Source of the DNA: Rheinheimera oceanensis | GTDB lineage: Bacteria > Pseudomonadota > Gammaproteobacteria > Enterobacterales > Alteromonadaceae | Assembly (NCBI RefSeq): GCF_018831085.1 | Contig: NZ_JAGPNM010000001.1 | Span: forward strand, 1 to 64,000 | Length of the DNA: 64,000 nt | Direction of reading: 5' to 3' | Shown here: piece by piece, positions 56,287 to 64,000 of the stretch | Layout: each line of letters begins with the position of its first letter | Position numbering within the stretch: position 1 is the first letter of the stretch | Notes under the pieces: generated by a model | Seen by the model: the letters and a program-made list of their open reading frames with translations, nothing else | What the model was told of the DNA's origin: nothing | Database searches by the model: none | Position numbers and translations under genes: made by a program

Positions 56287-58311
56287 TTACTTTAGTACCT
56301 GCAGCAAATTACTGTGCTGATCTGTCCAGCTGACAGCAGGTTGCGCCGGCGTAAGCCAGTGGCTTAAGGCCTGTTGCAATTGCGGCTGCTGCATAAAACG
56401 CTGATTATTCGTCAGCAACACCCAGTGTGCCGCAGGATCAGTGCCCTGTGCCGGGCTGGCAATAAAATACGCCTGCAGGCCAAGGCTGACAGCCTGATTG
56501 CGCAATAAGCCGGTTAAATCCAGATAGTTATTCGACACATGCACTGCCAGCACACCATCACTGTGTAAATGCTGCCAATACAACTGCATGGCCTCCAGTG
56601 TAAGTAAATGCTGCGGAATGCTGTCGCTGCTGAAGGCATCCAGCACCAGTACATCAAACTGCTGGCTGCCGGCTGCCAGCTGCGTCTGCAGCATTAATCT
56701 GGCATCACCCGGTACAATTTCAACCGTTGCCGCGCTGTCGCCAAGGTAACTGAAATACTCCGTTGCCACTTTAATAACCGCCGGGTTCAGCTCGTAAAAC
56801 AGCATGGTATCGTCCTGCCTGCCATAAACTGCCAACGCCCCGGCGCCTAACCCTACCAAGCCGAATTTACGTTGTTGCAACTGCTGAACATTGCGCGATG
56901 GCGCCGCCGGTAAAAAGTACTCTAACGCTAACGCAGCCCCGGTACCGGCGCGATAATAACTTTGCGCTGCATGCGATAAGGGGGCTGCCAAATATTGCGC
57001 ACCATGGCTGGTGGTGCCGTCAATTAAGCGTCGCTGCATATTGCCGTTGACGCTGATATCGCGCACGGTAAGACTGCCGTAGAAATTACGTTCGGCATAA
57101 ACGTTATGGCGGCCAAGTTGCCACTCCAGCGCCAGCACACTTAGCGTAAATAACGCGGCGCCACTTAACCACAATACCTGCTGCCAGGGTGGCGTACCCG
57201 GTGTGCGTGGCCACAACAGCAAATAAATAGCCAACAGTACCAGTAAAAACTCCCAATGCTGCGTAAACAACAATGGTGCCAACAGATTAACTGCCAGGCT
57301 ACCCAGGGCTCCGCCGGCAGCCAGTAATAAATAATAACCGGTTAGACCACGTGGCTGTGGTTTTAACCGCGCCAGCTCGCCGTGGCACAACATACAGCCA
57401 CTGAACAGCACTAACAGATACAGCAGCAACTGCGAGATCAGGTCAAACTGGCGTCCAAGGTAAAACAGTAACAGGCCAAACACCATACTCAGACAAAACA
57501 GATAGCGCCAAATCCCCGGCTGGTACCAATGCGGTTTATTAAACACCAGGATATAACTGAGCAAATACAAACACAGCGGCACCACCCATAAAAACGGAAT
57601 GGGCGGCACGTTCTGGGTAAGTTGCTGCGTTACCGCAAGTAATAACACCACGCCGCTGGCCGACAACGCCAACCAGCGCAGAGCGGCCGGTTGACGCAGC
57701 CGGGCGGCACCAGCCCGGTACGACAGCGGCAACGCCGCCAGATTTTGCCACATCAACGCCAGGCAGCAGGCAGCAAAAACAATAAAGCCCGATAACCAGT
57801 ACAAGCGTTGTTCAGATAACAATAAGCCCGGCTCAAGCAAAAACGGATATGCCAGCAAGCCGCCCAAAGAACCGATATTTGACAATGCATATAAACGATA
57901 TGGTGACACCGTACTAAAGCGGCCGGCAAACCAATGCTGCAGTAAAGGCCCGGTGGCCGACAGTAAAAAATAGGGCAAACCTGTGGTAAACAACAAAAAC
58001 AGCAATACAGCCGCCAACGGCGGCAGCGCACTGAATGCCATAACGTCTGATCGGTACAATAACGGTAAACTCAACAGGCCCAGCAATAATAACAGGCTGT
58101 GCAGCCAACGCTGTGCCAACGGAGACAGAAAACGGCACAAAGCATGGGCATAGGCATAACCGGCCAGCAGCATGGCTTGAAAAAACAACATGCAGGCAGT
58201 CCATACTGCGGCACCACCTCCGAGGTACGGCAGTAACTGTTTAGCCAGCATCGGCTGAATTAAAAACAGCAAAGCCGCGCTTAAAAAAATCGTCAGGGCA
58301 AACAAAGCCAC
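56287..58311 (-). CDS. Membrane protein fused to spermidine-synthase-like domain
   Basis: About 674 residues. The N-terminal two-thirds hold some 11-12 membrane helices with MFS-like organisation (LLFLIQPMLAKQLLPYLGGG). The C-terminal domain is a spermidine synthase-type methyltransferase fold with GLVGLGAGALAVYG and LDAFSSDSIP, the aspartate of the aminopropyltransferase site. Proteins of this architecture are widespread but uncharacterised; polyamine synthesis is not proven. A GTG at 58311 behind CCGGAG is used; the open frame runs seven codons more. Confidence 0.78.
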   Translation of the reverse strand: MALFALTIFLSAALLFLIQPMLAKQLLPYLGGGAAVWTACMLFFQAMLLAGYAYAHALCRFLSPLAQRWLHSLLLLLGLLSLPLLYRSDVMAFSALPPLAAVLLFLLFTTGLPYFLLSATGPLLQHWFAGRFSTVSPYRLYALSNIGSLGGLLAYPFLLEPGLLLSEQRLYWLSGFIVFAACCLALMWQNLAALPLSYRAGAARLRQPAALRWLALSASGVVLLLAVTQQLTQNVPPIPFLWVVPLCLYLLSYILVFNKPHWYQPGIWRYLFCLSMVFGLLLFYLGRQFDLISQLLLYLLVLFSGCMLCHGELARLKPQPRGLTGYYLLLAAGGALGSLAVNLLAPLLFTQHWEFLLVLLAIYLLLWPRTPGTPPWQQVLWLSGAALFTLSVLALEWQLGRHNVYAERNFYGSLTVRDISVNGNMQRRLIDGTTSHGAQYLAAPLSHAAQSYYRAGTGAALALEYFLPAAPSRNVQQLQQRKFGLVGLGAGALAVYGRQDDTMLFYELNPAVIKVATEYFSYLGDSAATVEIVPGDARLMLQTQLAAGSQQFDVLVLDAFSSDSIPQHLLTLEAMQLYWQHLHSDGVLAVHVSNNYLDLTGLLRNQAVSLGLQAYFIASPAQGTDPAAHWVLLTNNQRFMQQPQLQQALSHWLTPAQPAVSWTDQHSNLLQVLK

Positions 58312-58506
58312 AACAAACTCCGGAAAAATCAACCACAGAAAAAGGCGCCTAGCCTATACAATGAGCGCACTGCAGACAAGTAACAGCCGTAAATACCTGT
58401 TTGTGATGCTAACAGTGTTGCGGTAGACTCCGTTTTTTTTATCGATATAGCGCAGCATAACGCACCTTAAATTTTAATCTGAGCTGCACTTAAGGGACAC
58501 TAAAGC

Positions 58507-59937
58507 ATGGCAAGATTTAAAGTACCCCACACCCTTACCTTGTTGTTTAGCATGATGGTGCTGGCGATGATCGCCACCTGGATAGTACCGCAAGGCTTTT
58601 TTGAAACCCAAACCCTGGCCAATGGCCGCTCTGCAGTAGTACCCGGCACCTTTGCTTTAGTAGAAGAACGCCAGTACTTAAGCCCGTGGCAGCTGTTAAC
58701 CGCCATACCACGGGCTTTTGCCAGCGCTCAGGACGTTATTTTCTTTGTAATGATTTTAGGCGGTGTACTCTCTATCGCCCGCGCCACCGGCACTGTGGAT
58801 GCATTAATTGGCCGCCTGCTGACCCGGTTTGGTGAAAAACCGCAGATGCTGATCTTTATGGTAGTGTTCTGCTTTGCCATGGCGTCCAGCGCCATCGGCA
58901 CTGCCGGTGAATATATCCCCTTTGTGCTGATTTTAGTTGCACTGTGTAAAGCCATGCGGCTGGATGCCATGACAGCAGTAGGCATGACAGTAGCCGGTTA
59001 TGGTATTGGCTATGGCGTATCGGCCATTAACCCTTTTACAGTAATTATTGCCCAGCAAATTGCCGAAGTGCCGGTACTGTCGGGCATTGAACTACGGCTG
59101 GCCATTTTTATCCCCTTTGTACTGATTGGTTTTCACCATGTCTGGAGCTACGCCAAAAAAGTGCTGGCCGACCCGGCCAATTCAATGGTAGCCGGTTTAC
59201 CCTGCCCACTGGGCGATAAACAAACCGCCACTTACCCACAACTGGCGCTAAACCATAAACTGATTTTAGCCAGCTTTGTCGGTACCATCGCCATAGTGGC
59301 TTATGGTATTAGGGTACATGGCTGGTACTTATACGAGCTAAGCGCCTGCTTTGTGGCCTGGGGCCTGTTTACTGCGGTCGTTGGCCGCATTTCTGCCGAC
59401 ACTGCGGCACAAAAGTTTATCGACGGCGCCATGGAGCTCACCACTACCGCCATGCTGATAGGTGTGGCGCGTGGTATTTCGCTGGTTATGGAAGACGGCC
59501 AGATTTTACACTCACTGGTATATGGTATGTCGCTGCCATTATCTTATGTTGGCGCGGAAGCGGCCGCTGTCGGCATGCTGGTTATTCAAACCCTGCTGAA
59601 TTTCTTTATTCCCTCCGGCAGTGGTCAGGCTTATGTCACTATGCCATTAATGGTGCCTCTGAGCGACTTACTCGACATTCCGCGTCAGGTTGCCGTACTG
59701 GCATATCAGTTCGGTGATGGCTTTTCTAATATGATCATCCCCACTAATGCGGTGTTAATGGGCATTATCGGTATTGCCGGTATTCCTTACGGCCACTGGT
59801 TCCGCTTTTGTGCACCATTGCTGCTAAAGCTGATGCTGGCAGCCTCAGTAGTGTTGGTGCTGGCAGTAGTATTTAACTATGGCGACAATGTACAGCCGGA
59901 CACAGCGGCCAATATCAGCCTGAGCCAACCGGAATAA
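58507..59937 (+). CDS. YfcC-family (DcuC superfamily) transporter
   Basis: 476 residues with about 11-12 helices. The N-terminus ARFKVPHTLTLLFSMMVLAM and the motifs GGVLSIARATGTVDALI, GTAGEYIPFVLILVAL and NFFIPSGSGQAYVTMPLMVP match the YfcC branch of the C4-dicarboxylate carrier superfamily. The last motif is the shared IPSGSGQA signature. Members may export or exchange basic peptides or organic acids; the substrate is unknown. It is monocistronic. Confidence 0.85.
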   Translation: MARFKVPHTLTLLFSMMVLAMIATWIVPQGFFETQTLANGRSAVVPGTFALVEERQYLSPWQLLTAIPRAFASAQDVIFFVMILGGVLSIARATGTVDALIGRLLTRFGEKPQMLIFMVVFCFAMASSAIGTAGEYIPFVLILVALCKAMRLDAMTAVGMTVAGYGIGYGVSAINPFTVIIAQQIAEVPVLSGIELRLAIFIPFVLIGFHHVWSYAKKVLADPANSMVAGLPCPLGDKQTATYPQLALNHKLILASFVGTIAIVAYGIRVHGWYLYELSACFVAWGLFTAVVGRISADTAAQKFIDGAMELTTTAMLIGVARGISLVMEDGQILHSLVYGMSLPLSYVGAEAAAVGMLVIQTLLNFFIPSGSGQAYVTMPLMVPLSDLLDIPRQVAVLAYQFGDGFSNMIIPTNAVLMGIIGIAGIPYGHWFRFCAPLLLKLMLAASVVLVLAVVFNYGDNVQPDTAANISLSQPE

Positions 59938-59942
59938 GCCGG

Positions 59943-59980
59943 GTATAACATGCCGATAATAAGGTTACCGGCATGTATAC
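59943..59980. repeat. 12-bp inverted repeat between yfcC-like gene and aceK
   Basis: GTAT(a)ACATGCCG and CGGCATGTATAC form a stem with one bulged base around a 13-base loop, 6 bp after the transporter stop. It is probably a terminator, though it has no T-run. Confidence 0.45.
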
Positions 59981-60049
59981 TGGCAATTCTGCGTTTTCCT
60001 GATTAGAGTACGTTAATCAGGCAACCGCCCCTTCACTGCAGGCCGCTAT

Positions 60050-61807
60050 ATGAGTCAGGCGAAACAAATTGCTGAAATTATCTTAAAAGGCTTTCGCCGC
60101 CACTTCAGTTTATTTCAGGCTATTACTGCCAAAGCCAAACAACGTTTTGAACTGGCCGACTGGCGCGCCTTTCAGCAGGACAGCTCTGATCGCATTTCGT
60201 TTTATGATCAGCGCGTTACTGAAGCTATTGCCCATCTGGCCAGCGAACTGCCAAGCCAGTGCTTAAACGAAACGCTGTGGCAGCAGGTAAAGCAGCACTA
60301 TATGGAGTTTCTGGCGTTTCACCCTCAGGCCGAGCTGGCTGAAACCTTTTATAACTCGGTGTTTTGCCAGTTATTTGAGCGTAAGTACTTCCATAATAAA
60401 AACATTTTCGTTGAATCAACGCTGAGCAAGCAGCATTTACCGGCGCCGGTGGCCTCGGTATATGACAGCTACTTTCCGGCGCAGGATGGTTTAAAACAAA
60501 CTATCCGTAATATTGTCTCCGGCTTTGGCTTTATTACGCCCTTTGTGAACCTGGACCGTGATATCCGCCTGATTGTAAAAAGCTTTATGGCGCAGTCCAG
60601 CCATGGCCGCCACCCGGTGTACCAAATTCGCTTTGATATTTTAAGGTCGGTATTTTACCGCAATAAAGCTGCTTACATTGTTGGCCGCGCGGTAACACCG
60701 GATGGCCAGCAGCCGTTTATTATTCCGTTGCTGCACCGCGAAGGTGCCGGTTTATATATCGACACCCTGGTAACTGACGCCAAGCAAATGACGATTATTT
60801 TCGGCTTCTCGCGCGCTTATTTTATGGTAGCCAGCCAGGTGCCATCGGCACTGGTACATTTTTTGCGCGAGCTGCTACCGCATAAAACTCTGGCCGAACT
60901 GTATGCCAGCATTGGCTTACATAAACAGGGCAAAACCGAATTTTACCGTGAACTGTTAAACCATCTGAATAAAAGCAATGATCAATTTGTGGCGGCTCCC
61001 GGTACCCGTGGCATGGTGATGATGGTGTTTACCCTGCCCTCCTTCCCTTATGTGTTTAAAGTGATCCGCGACAAGTTTGCCCCCAGCAAAGAATTTGGCC
61101 GCGATACGGTAAAAGCACGCTACCTGCTGGTAAAAAAACATGACCGTGTCGGACGCATGGCCGATACGCTGGAATACTCTGATGTTGCCTTACCGAAAAA
61201 CCGTTTTTCGGCTGAATTACTCGAAGAATTACAGCAGGTAATCGGCGACTCGCTCAGCTTTGAAGATGAGCTGGTGGTGATTAAACACCTGTATATTGAG
61301 CGGCGGATGATCCCGCTGAATATCTATCTGGAAACCGCCTCACTGGAAGATAAGCGCCATATTATGGACGACTACGGCCAGGCGATTAAGCAGATGATAG
61401 CGGCCAATATATTCCCCGGTGATATGCTGCTGAAAAACTTTGGTGTAACGCGGCATAAACGCGTGGTGTTTTACGACTACGACGAAGTGCAGTATATGCT
61501 GGATGTTAATTTCAGAAGCTTCCCGAAAACCGATAACTACGAAGATGCGCTGTTTGCCGAAGGCACAGTGTGCGCCGCACCGGGTGATGTATTTCCTGAA
61601 CAAATGGCCACCTTTGTTACACCGCAGCCGCAAATCCGTGAGCTGTTATTTAGCAAACATCCCGAATTATTAGACGCCGCCTATTGGCGGCAGAAACAGC
61701 AAAATATCCGCAATGGCGTGGTAGAAGATATTTTTCCCTACCCCGACAGTATGCGTTTTTACCATGCTTATCAGGATGACAATAGCCTGGATAGCCACAA
61801 AGGTTGA
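60050..61807 (+). CDS. aceK: Isocitrate dehydrogenase kinase/phosphatase
   Basis: A 585-residue bifunctional enzyme that phosphorylates isocitrate dehydrogenase to push carbon into the glyoxylate bypass, and reverses it. The N-terminal regulatory domain (~1-310) is followed by the kinase fold with TRGMVMMVFTLPSFPYVFKV (ATP site), then NIFPGDMLLKNFGVT and FYDYDEV of the catalytic loop and DFG-like site. Full length for the family. Its usual neighbours aceB and aceA are not here. It precedes nnrD and a UPF0178 gene. Confidence 0.93.
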   Translation: MSQAKQIAEIILKGFRRHFSLFQAITAKAKQRFELADWRAFQQDSSDRISFYDQRVTEAIAHLASELPSQCLNETLWQQVKQHYMEFLAFHPQAELAETFYNSVFCQLFERKYFHNKNIFVESTLSKQHLPAPVASVYDSYFPAQDGLKQTIRNIVSGFGFITPFVNLDRDIRLIVKSFMAQSSHGRHPVYQIRFDILRSVFYRNKAAYIVGRAVTPDGQQPFIIPLLHREGAGLYIDTLVTDAKQMTIIFGFSRAYFMVASQVPSALVHFLRELLPHKTLAELYASIGLHKQGKTEFYRELLNHLNKSNDQFVAAPGTRGMVMMVFTLPSFPYVFKVIRDKFAPSKEFGRDTVKARYLLVKKHDRVGRMADTLEYSDVALPKNRFSAELLEELQQVIGDSLSFEDELVVIKHLYIERRMIPLNIYLETASLEDKRHIMDDYGQAIKQMIAANIFPGDMLLKNFGVTRHKRVVFYDYDEVQYMLDVNFRSFPKTDNYEDALFAEGTVCAAPGDVFPEQMATFVTPQPQIRELLFSKHPELLDAAYWRQKQQNIRNGVVEDIFPYPDSMRFYHAYQDDNSLDSHKG

Positions 61808-61842
61808 AGCGGTGTACCTTAAGTGAACCGGAGACATTTTGT

Positions 61843-62682
61843 ATGAATGGTAATATTCAGCCAGTCACCGCGCAATGGCTAACGCGCTTACTTCCAGCCC
61901 GGCAACGTCAGGCGCATAAGGGCCACTTCGGTCATGTACTGGTGATAGGTGGCGACCATGGCTATGGTGGCGCGGCAATAATGGCAGCGCAAAGCGCAGT
62001 GCACTGCGGAGCGGGCCTGGTAAGCTTATTCACGCAACCTGAACATATCAGCGCTACGTTGAGCCGCCAGCCAGAAGTGATGGTAAGCCATCAGCATTTC
62101 AGCAATATGCTGGCGCGGGCAACAGTACTGCTGGCAGGGCCGGGTCTTGGCTTGCGCAGTTGGGGTAGCGCTTTAATGGCTCAGATATTAGCGTCTGACA
62201 AACCCTTGTTACTTGACGCCGATGCACTGAATTATCTGGCAGCCTTACCACAAGCTGAGCAACAACAGTTAAAGCGCGACAACTGGCTGCTAACGCCACA
62301 CCCGGGTGAAGCCGCACGCTTGCTCGGTTGCAGCAGCGCTGACATTCAGCATAACAGGCTCGCAGCCGTGCAACAGCTGCAACAACGCTTTGGCGGCACC
62401 GTACTGCTAAAAGGCCATGCCAGTCTGATTGCAGGGCCGCAACAGCTGGCCAGACTCGACTGTGGTAACCCCGGCATGGCCTGCGGGGGTATGGGCGATG
62501 TGCTATCCGGCATTATCGCCGCGCTGCTGGCACAGGGTTTAACCGGTTTTGATGCCGCTGCACTTGGAGGCTGGCTGCACGGCACTGCGGCAGACCAGCT
62601 GGCTGCTATCCAGGGCGAGCGCGGCCTGACGCCAACTGCTATACTGCCGCGTCTGCAACTGTTGCTAAACGGAAAATCCTGA
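61843..62682 (+). CDS. nnrD: ADP-dependent NAD(P)H-hydrate dehydratase
   Basis: A 279-residue repair enzyme that turns S-NAD(P)HX back to NAD(P)H. It has only the C-terminal half of the E. coli fusion Nnr: the ribokinase-like core with KGHFGHVLVIGGDHGYGGA, the metal/substrate motif LTPHPGEAARL and the catalytic GNPGMACGGMGDVLSGI. The N-terminal epimerase domain is missing and may be elsewhere. The start at 61843 follows CCGGAG; an overlapping TTG at the aceK stop lacks a site. Confidence 0.9.
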   Translation: MNGNIQPVTAQWLTRLLPARQRQAHKGHFGHVLVIGGDHGYGGAAIMAAQSAVHCGAGLVSLFTQPEHISATLSRQPEVMVSHQHFSNMLARATVLLAGPGLGLRSWGSALMAQILASDKPLLLDADALNYLAALPQAEQQQLKRDNWLLTPHPGEAARLLGCSSADIQHNRLAAVQQLQQRFGGTVLLKGHASLIAGPQQLARLDCGNPGMACGGMGDVLSGIIAALLAQGLTGFDAAALGGWLHGTAADQLAAIQGERGLTPTAILPRLQLLLNGKS

Positions 62683-62685
62683 CAG

Positions 62686-63138
62686 ATGAAAATTTACGTC
62701 GACGCTGATGCCTGCCCGGTGGTAATCAAAGACATTATTTTTCGTGCCGCCGAGCGCAAACAAATAGCCACACTGCTGGTAGCGAATCAACTTATCCGCG
62801 TACCGCCATCGAAGTTTATCTCGGCCATTACGGTGTCCAGCGGCTTTGATGAAGCCGACAATGAAATAGTACGCCGCTGCGAAGCCGGTGATTTGGTGAT
62901 CACCGCAGATATTCCGCTGGCAGCCGATGTGCTGGCCAAAGGCGGCCATGCGCTAAACCCGCGTGGCGAGCTGTACAGCAACGACACCATTAAACAAAAG
63001 CTGACCATGCGTGATTTTATGGATACCCTGCGTGGCAGCGGTGTGCATACCGGCGGCCCGCCGCCGCTGAACCAAAGTGACCGCCAGGCCTTTGCTAATC
63101 AATTGGATAAGCTGTTACAACAATATGCCAAAGGTTAG
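62686..63138 (+). CDS. yaiI: UPF0178 protein YaiI/YqxD
   Basis: A 150-residue protein of the YaiI/YqxD family, which has a PIN-like fold. [17 protein letters not shown] opens it with the acidic cluster, and [11 protein letters not shown] and [18 protein letters not shown] are conserved. It may be a nuclease; the family lacks a settled function. It lies 3 bp after nnrD, and its stop overlaps the end of the convergent pseudouridine synthase gene. Confidence 0.88.
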   Translation: MKIYVDADACPVVIKDIIFRAAERKQIATLLVANQLIRVPPSKFISAITVSSGFDEADNEIVRRCEAGDLVITADIPLAADVLAKGGHALNPRGELYSNDTIKQKLTMRDFMDTLRGSGVHTGGPPPLNQSDRQAFANQLDKLLQQYAKG

Positions 63139-64000
63139 CCTGGCCAGGCCAACAGCTGTATCTTACTGCTGAATTGCTGCTGTTTTTGCGTTACAGGATC
63201 GGTAAAACTTAACTGTTTTGCCAGCAGTTGCAACGGCTTATCAAGCTGCAGTGCCTGCTTCGGTTTCAGTTCAGGGTAATAATTATCATACAAAATCGGC
63301 ATACCCAGGCTAAGCATATGCAGGCGTAGCTGATGGGTTTTACCGCTGTGTGGTGTCAGCTCAAACAGCCCAAGTTCATCGCTTTTGGCCACCAGGCTGA
63401 TATCTGATACCGCATTTACCTCCCCCGGTACCATGGCGTTAATAAAACGCGGCGTGCTTTTTTCAATGCGGTTTGCAATACGCCAATGCTGTGGTAACTC
63501 CGCTGTGGCAGCCTGCGGTGTTAACCGCGCCACCGCCTGATATTGCTTGTTGATAATGCCCTCACTAAACAGCTGGTAATAAGCCGGCCGGCTTTGGGCA
63601 TTAACAGAAAACAGCACCAGGCCAGCGGTATCGCGGTCTAACCGGTGCACAGGGGCAATATCGCTTATACCGGTGTCAGCCTGTAAGCGCGCCAGTAAGC
63701 ACTCATTAACGTATTCACCGCCTGGCGTAACCGGCAAAAAATGCGGTTTGTCTGCCACAATAATATGCTCATCCCGGTACACAATGTGGTGTACAAACGG
63801 AACAACCGGCTCAGCCGTTACTTCACGGTAATAGCACAGCCGCTTGCTGGGCATAAAAGGCGTATCTGCGTTGATGGCGTCGCCGTTAAACCAGTGTACT
63901 TTGCCTGTAGCAATGCGCTCACGCCAGATAGCTTCACTGATAAGCGGAAACCGGCTGCAAAGAAACTGCAGCACGCTATGCCAGCCGTTATTAACAGCTG
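63135..64000 (-). CDS. RluA-family pseudouridine synthase (5' end beyond window)
   Basis: At least 288 residues; the reading frame is still open at the right edge, so the true start lies outside. It should make pseudouridine in rRNA or tRNA. The catalytic motif is [13 protein letters not shown] with the nucleophile aspartate; [14 protein letters not shown] precedes it and [19 protein letters not shown] follows. The N-terminal part visible ([21 protein letters not shown]) resembles the short S4-like lead-in of the RluA branch. The modified position cannot be told. Confidence 0.85.
   Translation of the reverse strand, partial: AVNNGWHSVLQFLCSRFPLISEAIWRERIATGKVHWFNGDAINADTPFMPSKRLCYYREVTAEPVVPFVHHIVYRDEHIIVADKPHFLPVTPGGEYVNECLLARLQADTGISDIAPVHRLDRDTAGLVLFSVNAQSRPAYYQLFSEGIINKQYQAVARLTPQAATAELPQHWRIANRIEKSTPRFINAMVPGEVNAVSDISLVAKSDELGLFELTPHSGKTHQLRLHMLSLGMPILYDNYYPELKPKQALQLDKPLQLLAKQLSFTDPVTQKQQQFSSKIQLLAWPG

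Noticed and set aside
56287..58311. A true spermidine synthase gene
   Set aside because: The methyltransferase-like domain is fused to a large membrane part and lacks a speD partner nearby, so polyamine synthesis is not claimed.
1..64000. CRISPR arrays, prophages, transposases or rRNA genes
   Set aside because: No regularly spaced short repeats with unique spacers, no phage structural genes, no transposase-like frames and no rRNA sequence were seen; the only regular repeats are the 188-bp tRNA-linked units.

Overview
This window looks like chromosome of an aerobic or facultative gammaproteobacterium of the Alteromonadales / Chromatiaceae type (Rheinheimera or Alishewanella would fit). The evidence is the gene set: alaS-csrA next to a Ser-Arg-Arg tRNA operon, pqiABC, the oadGAB sodium pump, a PutA without a DNA-binding domain, an S46 peptidase-like protein, metA, aceK and a TonB-dependent receptor. 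The genus assignment is inference; there is no rRNA gene in the window.

Layout. 0-6 kb: a secreted lipase, the nucleotidase yjjG, a Gfo/Idh/MocA oxidoreductase, then a sulfur cluster in which a persulfide-dioxygenase-like hydrolase diverges from TauE-rhodanese-YeeE-YeeE. 6-19.6 kb: a chemoreceptor without a periplasmic sensor, a two-gene RND efflux pump, a PAS-PAS-PAS-GGDEF-EAL protein whose first two PAS domains resemble FixL haem domains, a Fur-type TonB receptor, tyrS and an M23 peptidase. 19.6-26.6 kb: oadGAB and pqiABC. 26.7-27.5 kb: a tRNA operon (Ser-GCU, Arg-ACG, Arg-ACG) followed by two identical 188-bp repeats that each carry a copy of the last 19 nt of tRNA-Arg. 27.6-34.2 kb: csrA, alaS, recX, a membrane protein and an S46 peptidase homologue that has lost its catalytic histidine. 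34.3-44.1 kb: a UPF0114 protein, a hybrid sensor kinase with beta-propeller input, a solute-binding protein, and methionine biosynthesis with MetH split into two polypeptides below a MetJ-box metA.

44.2-48.8 kb is an accessory island: a small coiled-coil membrane protein and a desaturase, then five same-strand cassette-like genes with two attC-like sites, including a Tse2-family toxin with a downstream small partner. No integrase is in the window. 49.0-52.2 kb: OsmC, a MarR regulator with two matching operators, and several small proteins.

52.4-64 kb is ordinary housekeeping: PutA, a membrane-fused spermidine-synthase-like protein, a YfcC transporter, aceK, the NAD(P)HX dehydratase, a UPF0178 protein, and an RluA-type pseudouridine synthase cut by the right edge.

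The main leads are the tRNA-terminal repeats (an apparent counterpart of the E. coli tyrT/rtT arrangement), the cassette island with its Tse2-like module, the split MetH, the FixL-like phosphodiesterase and the inactivated S46 peptidase. No CRISPR array, prophage, IS transposase or rRNA gene was seen.
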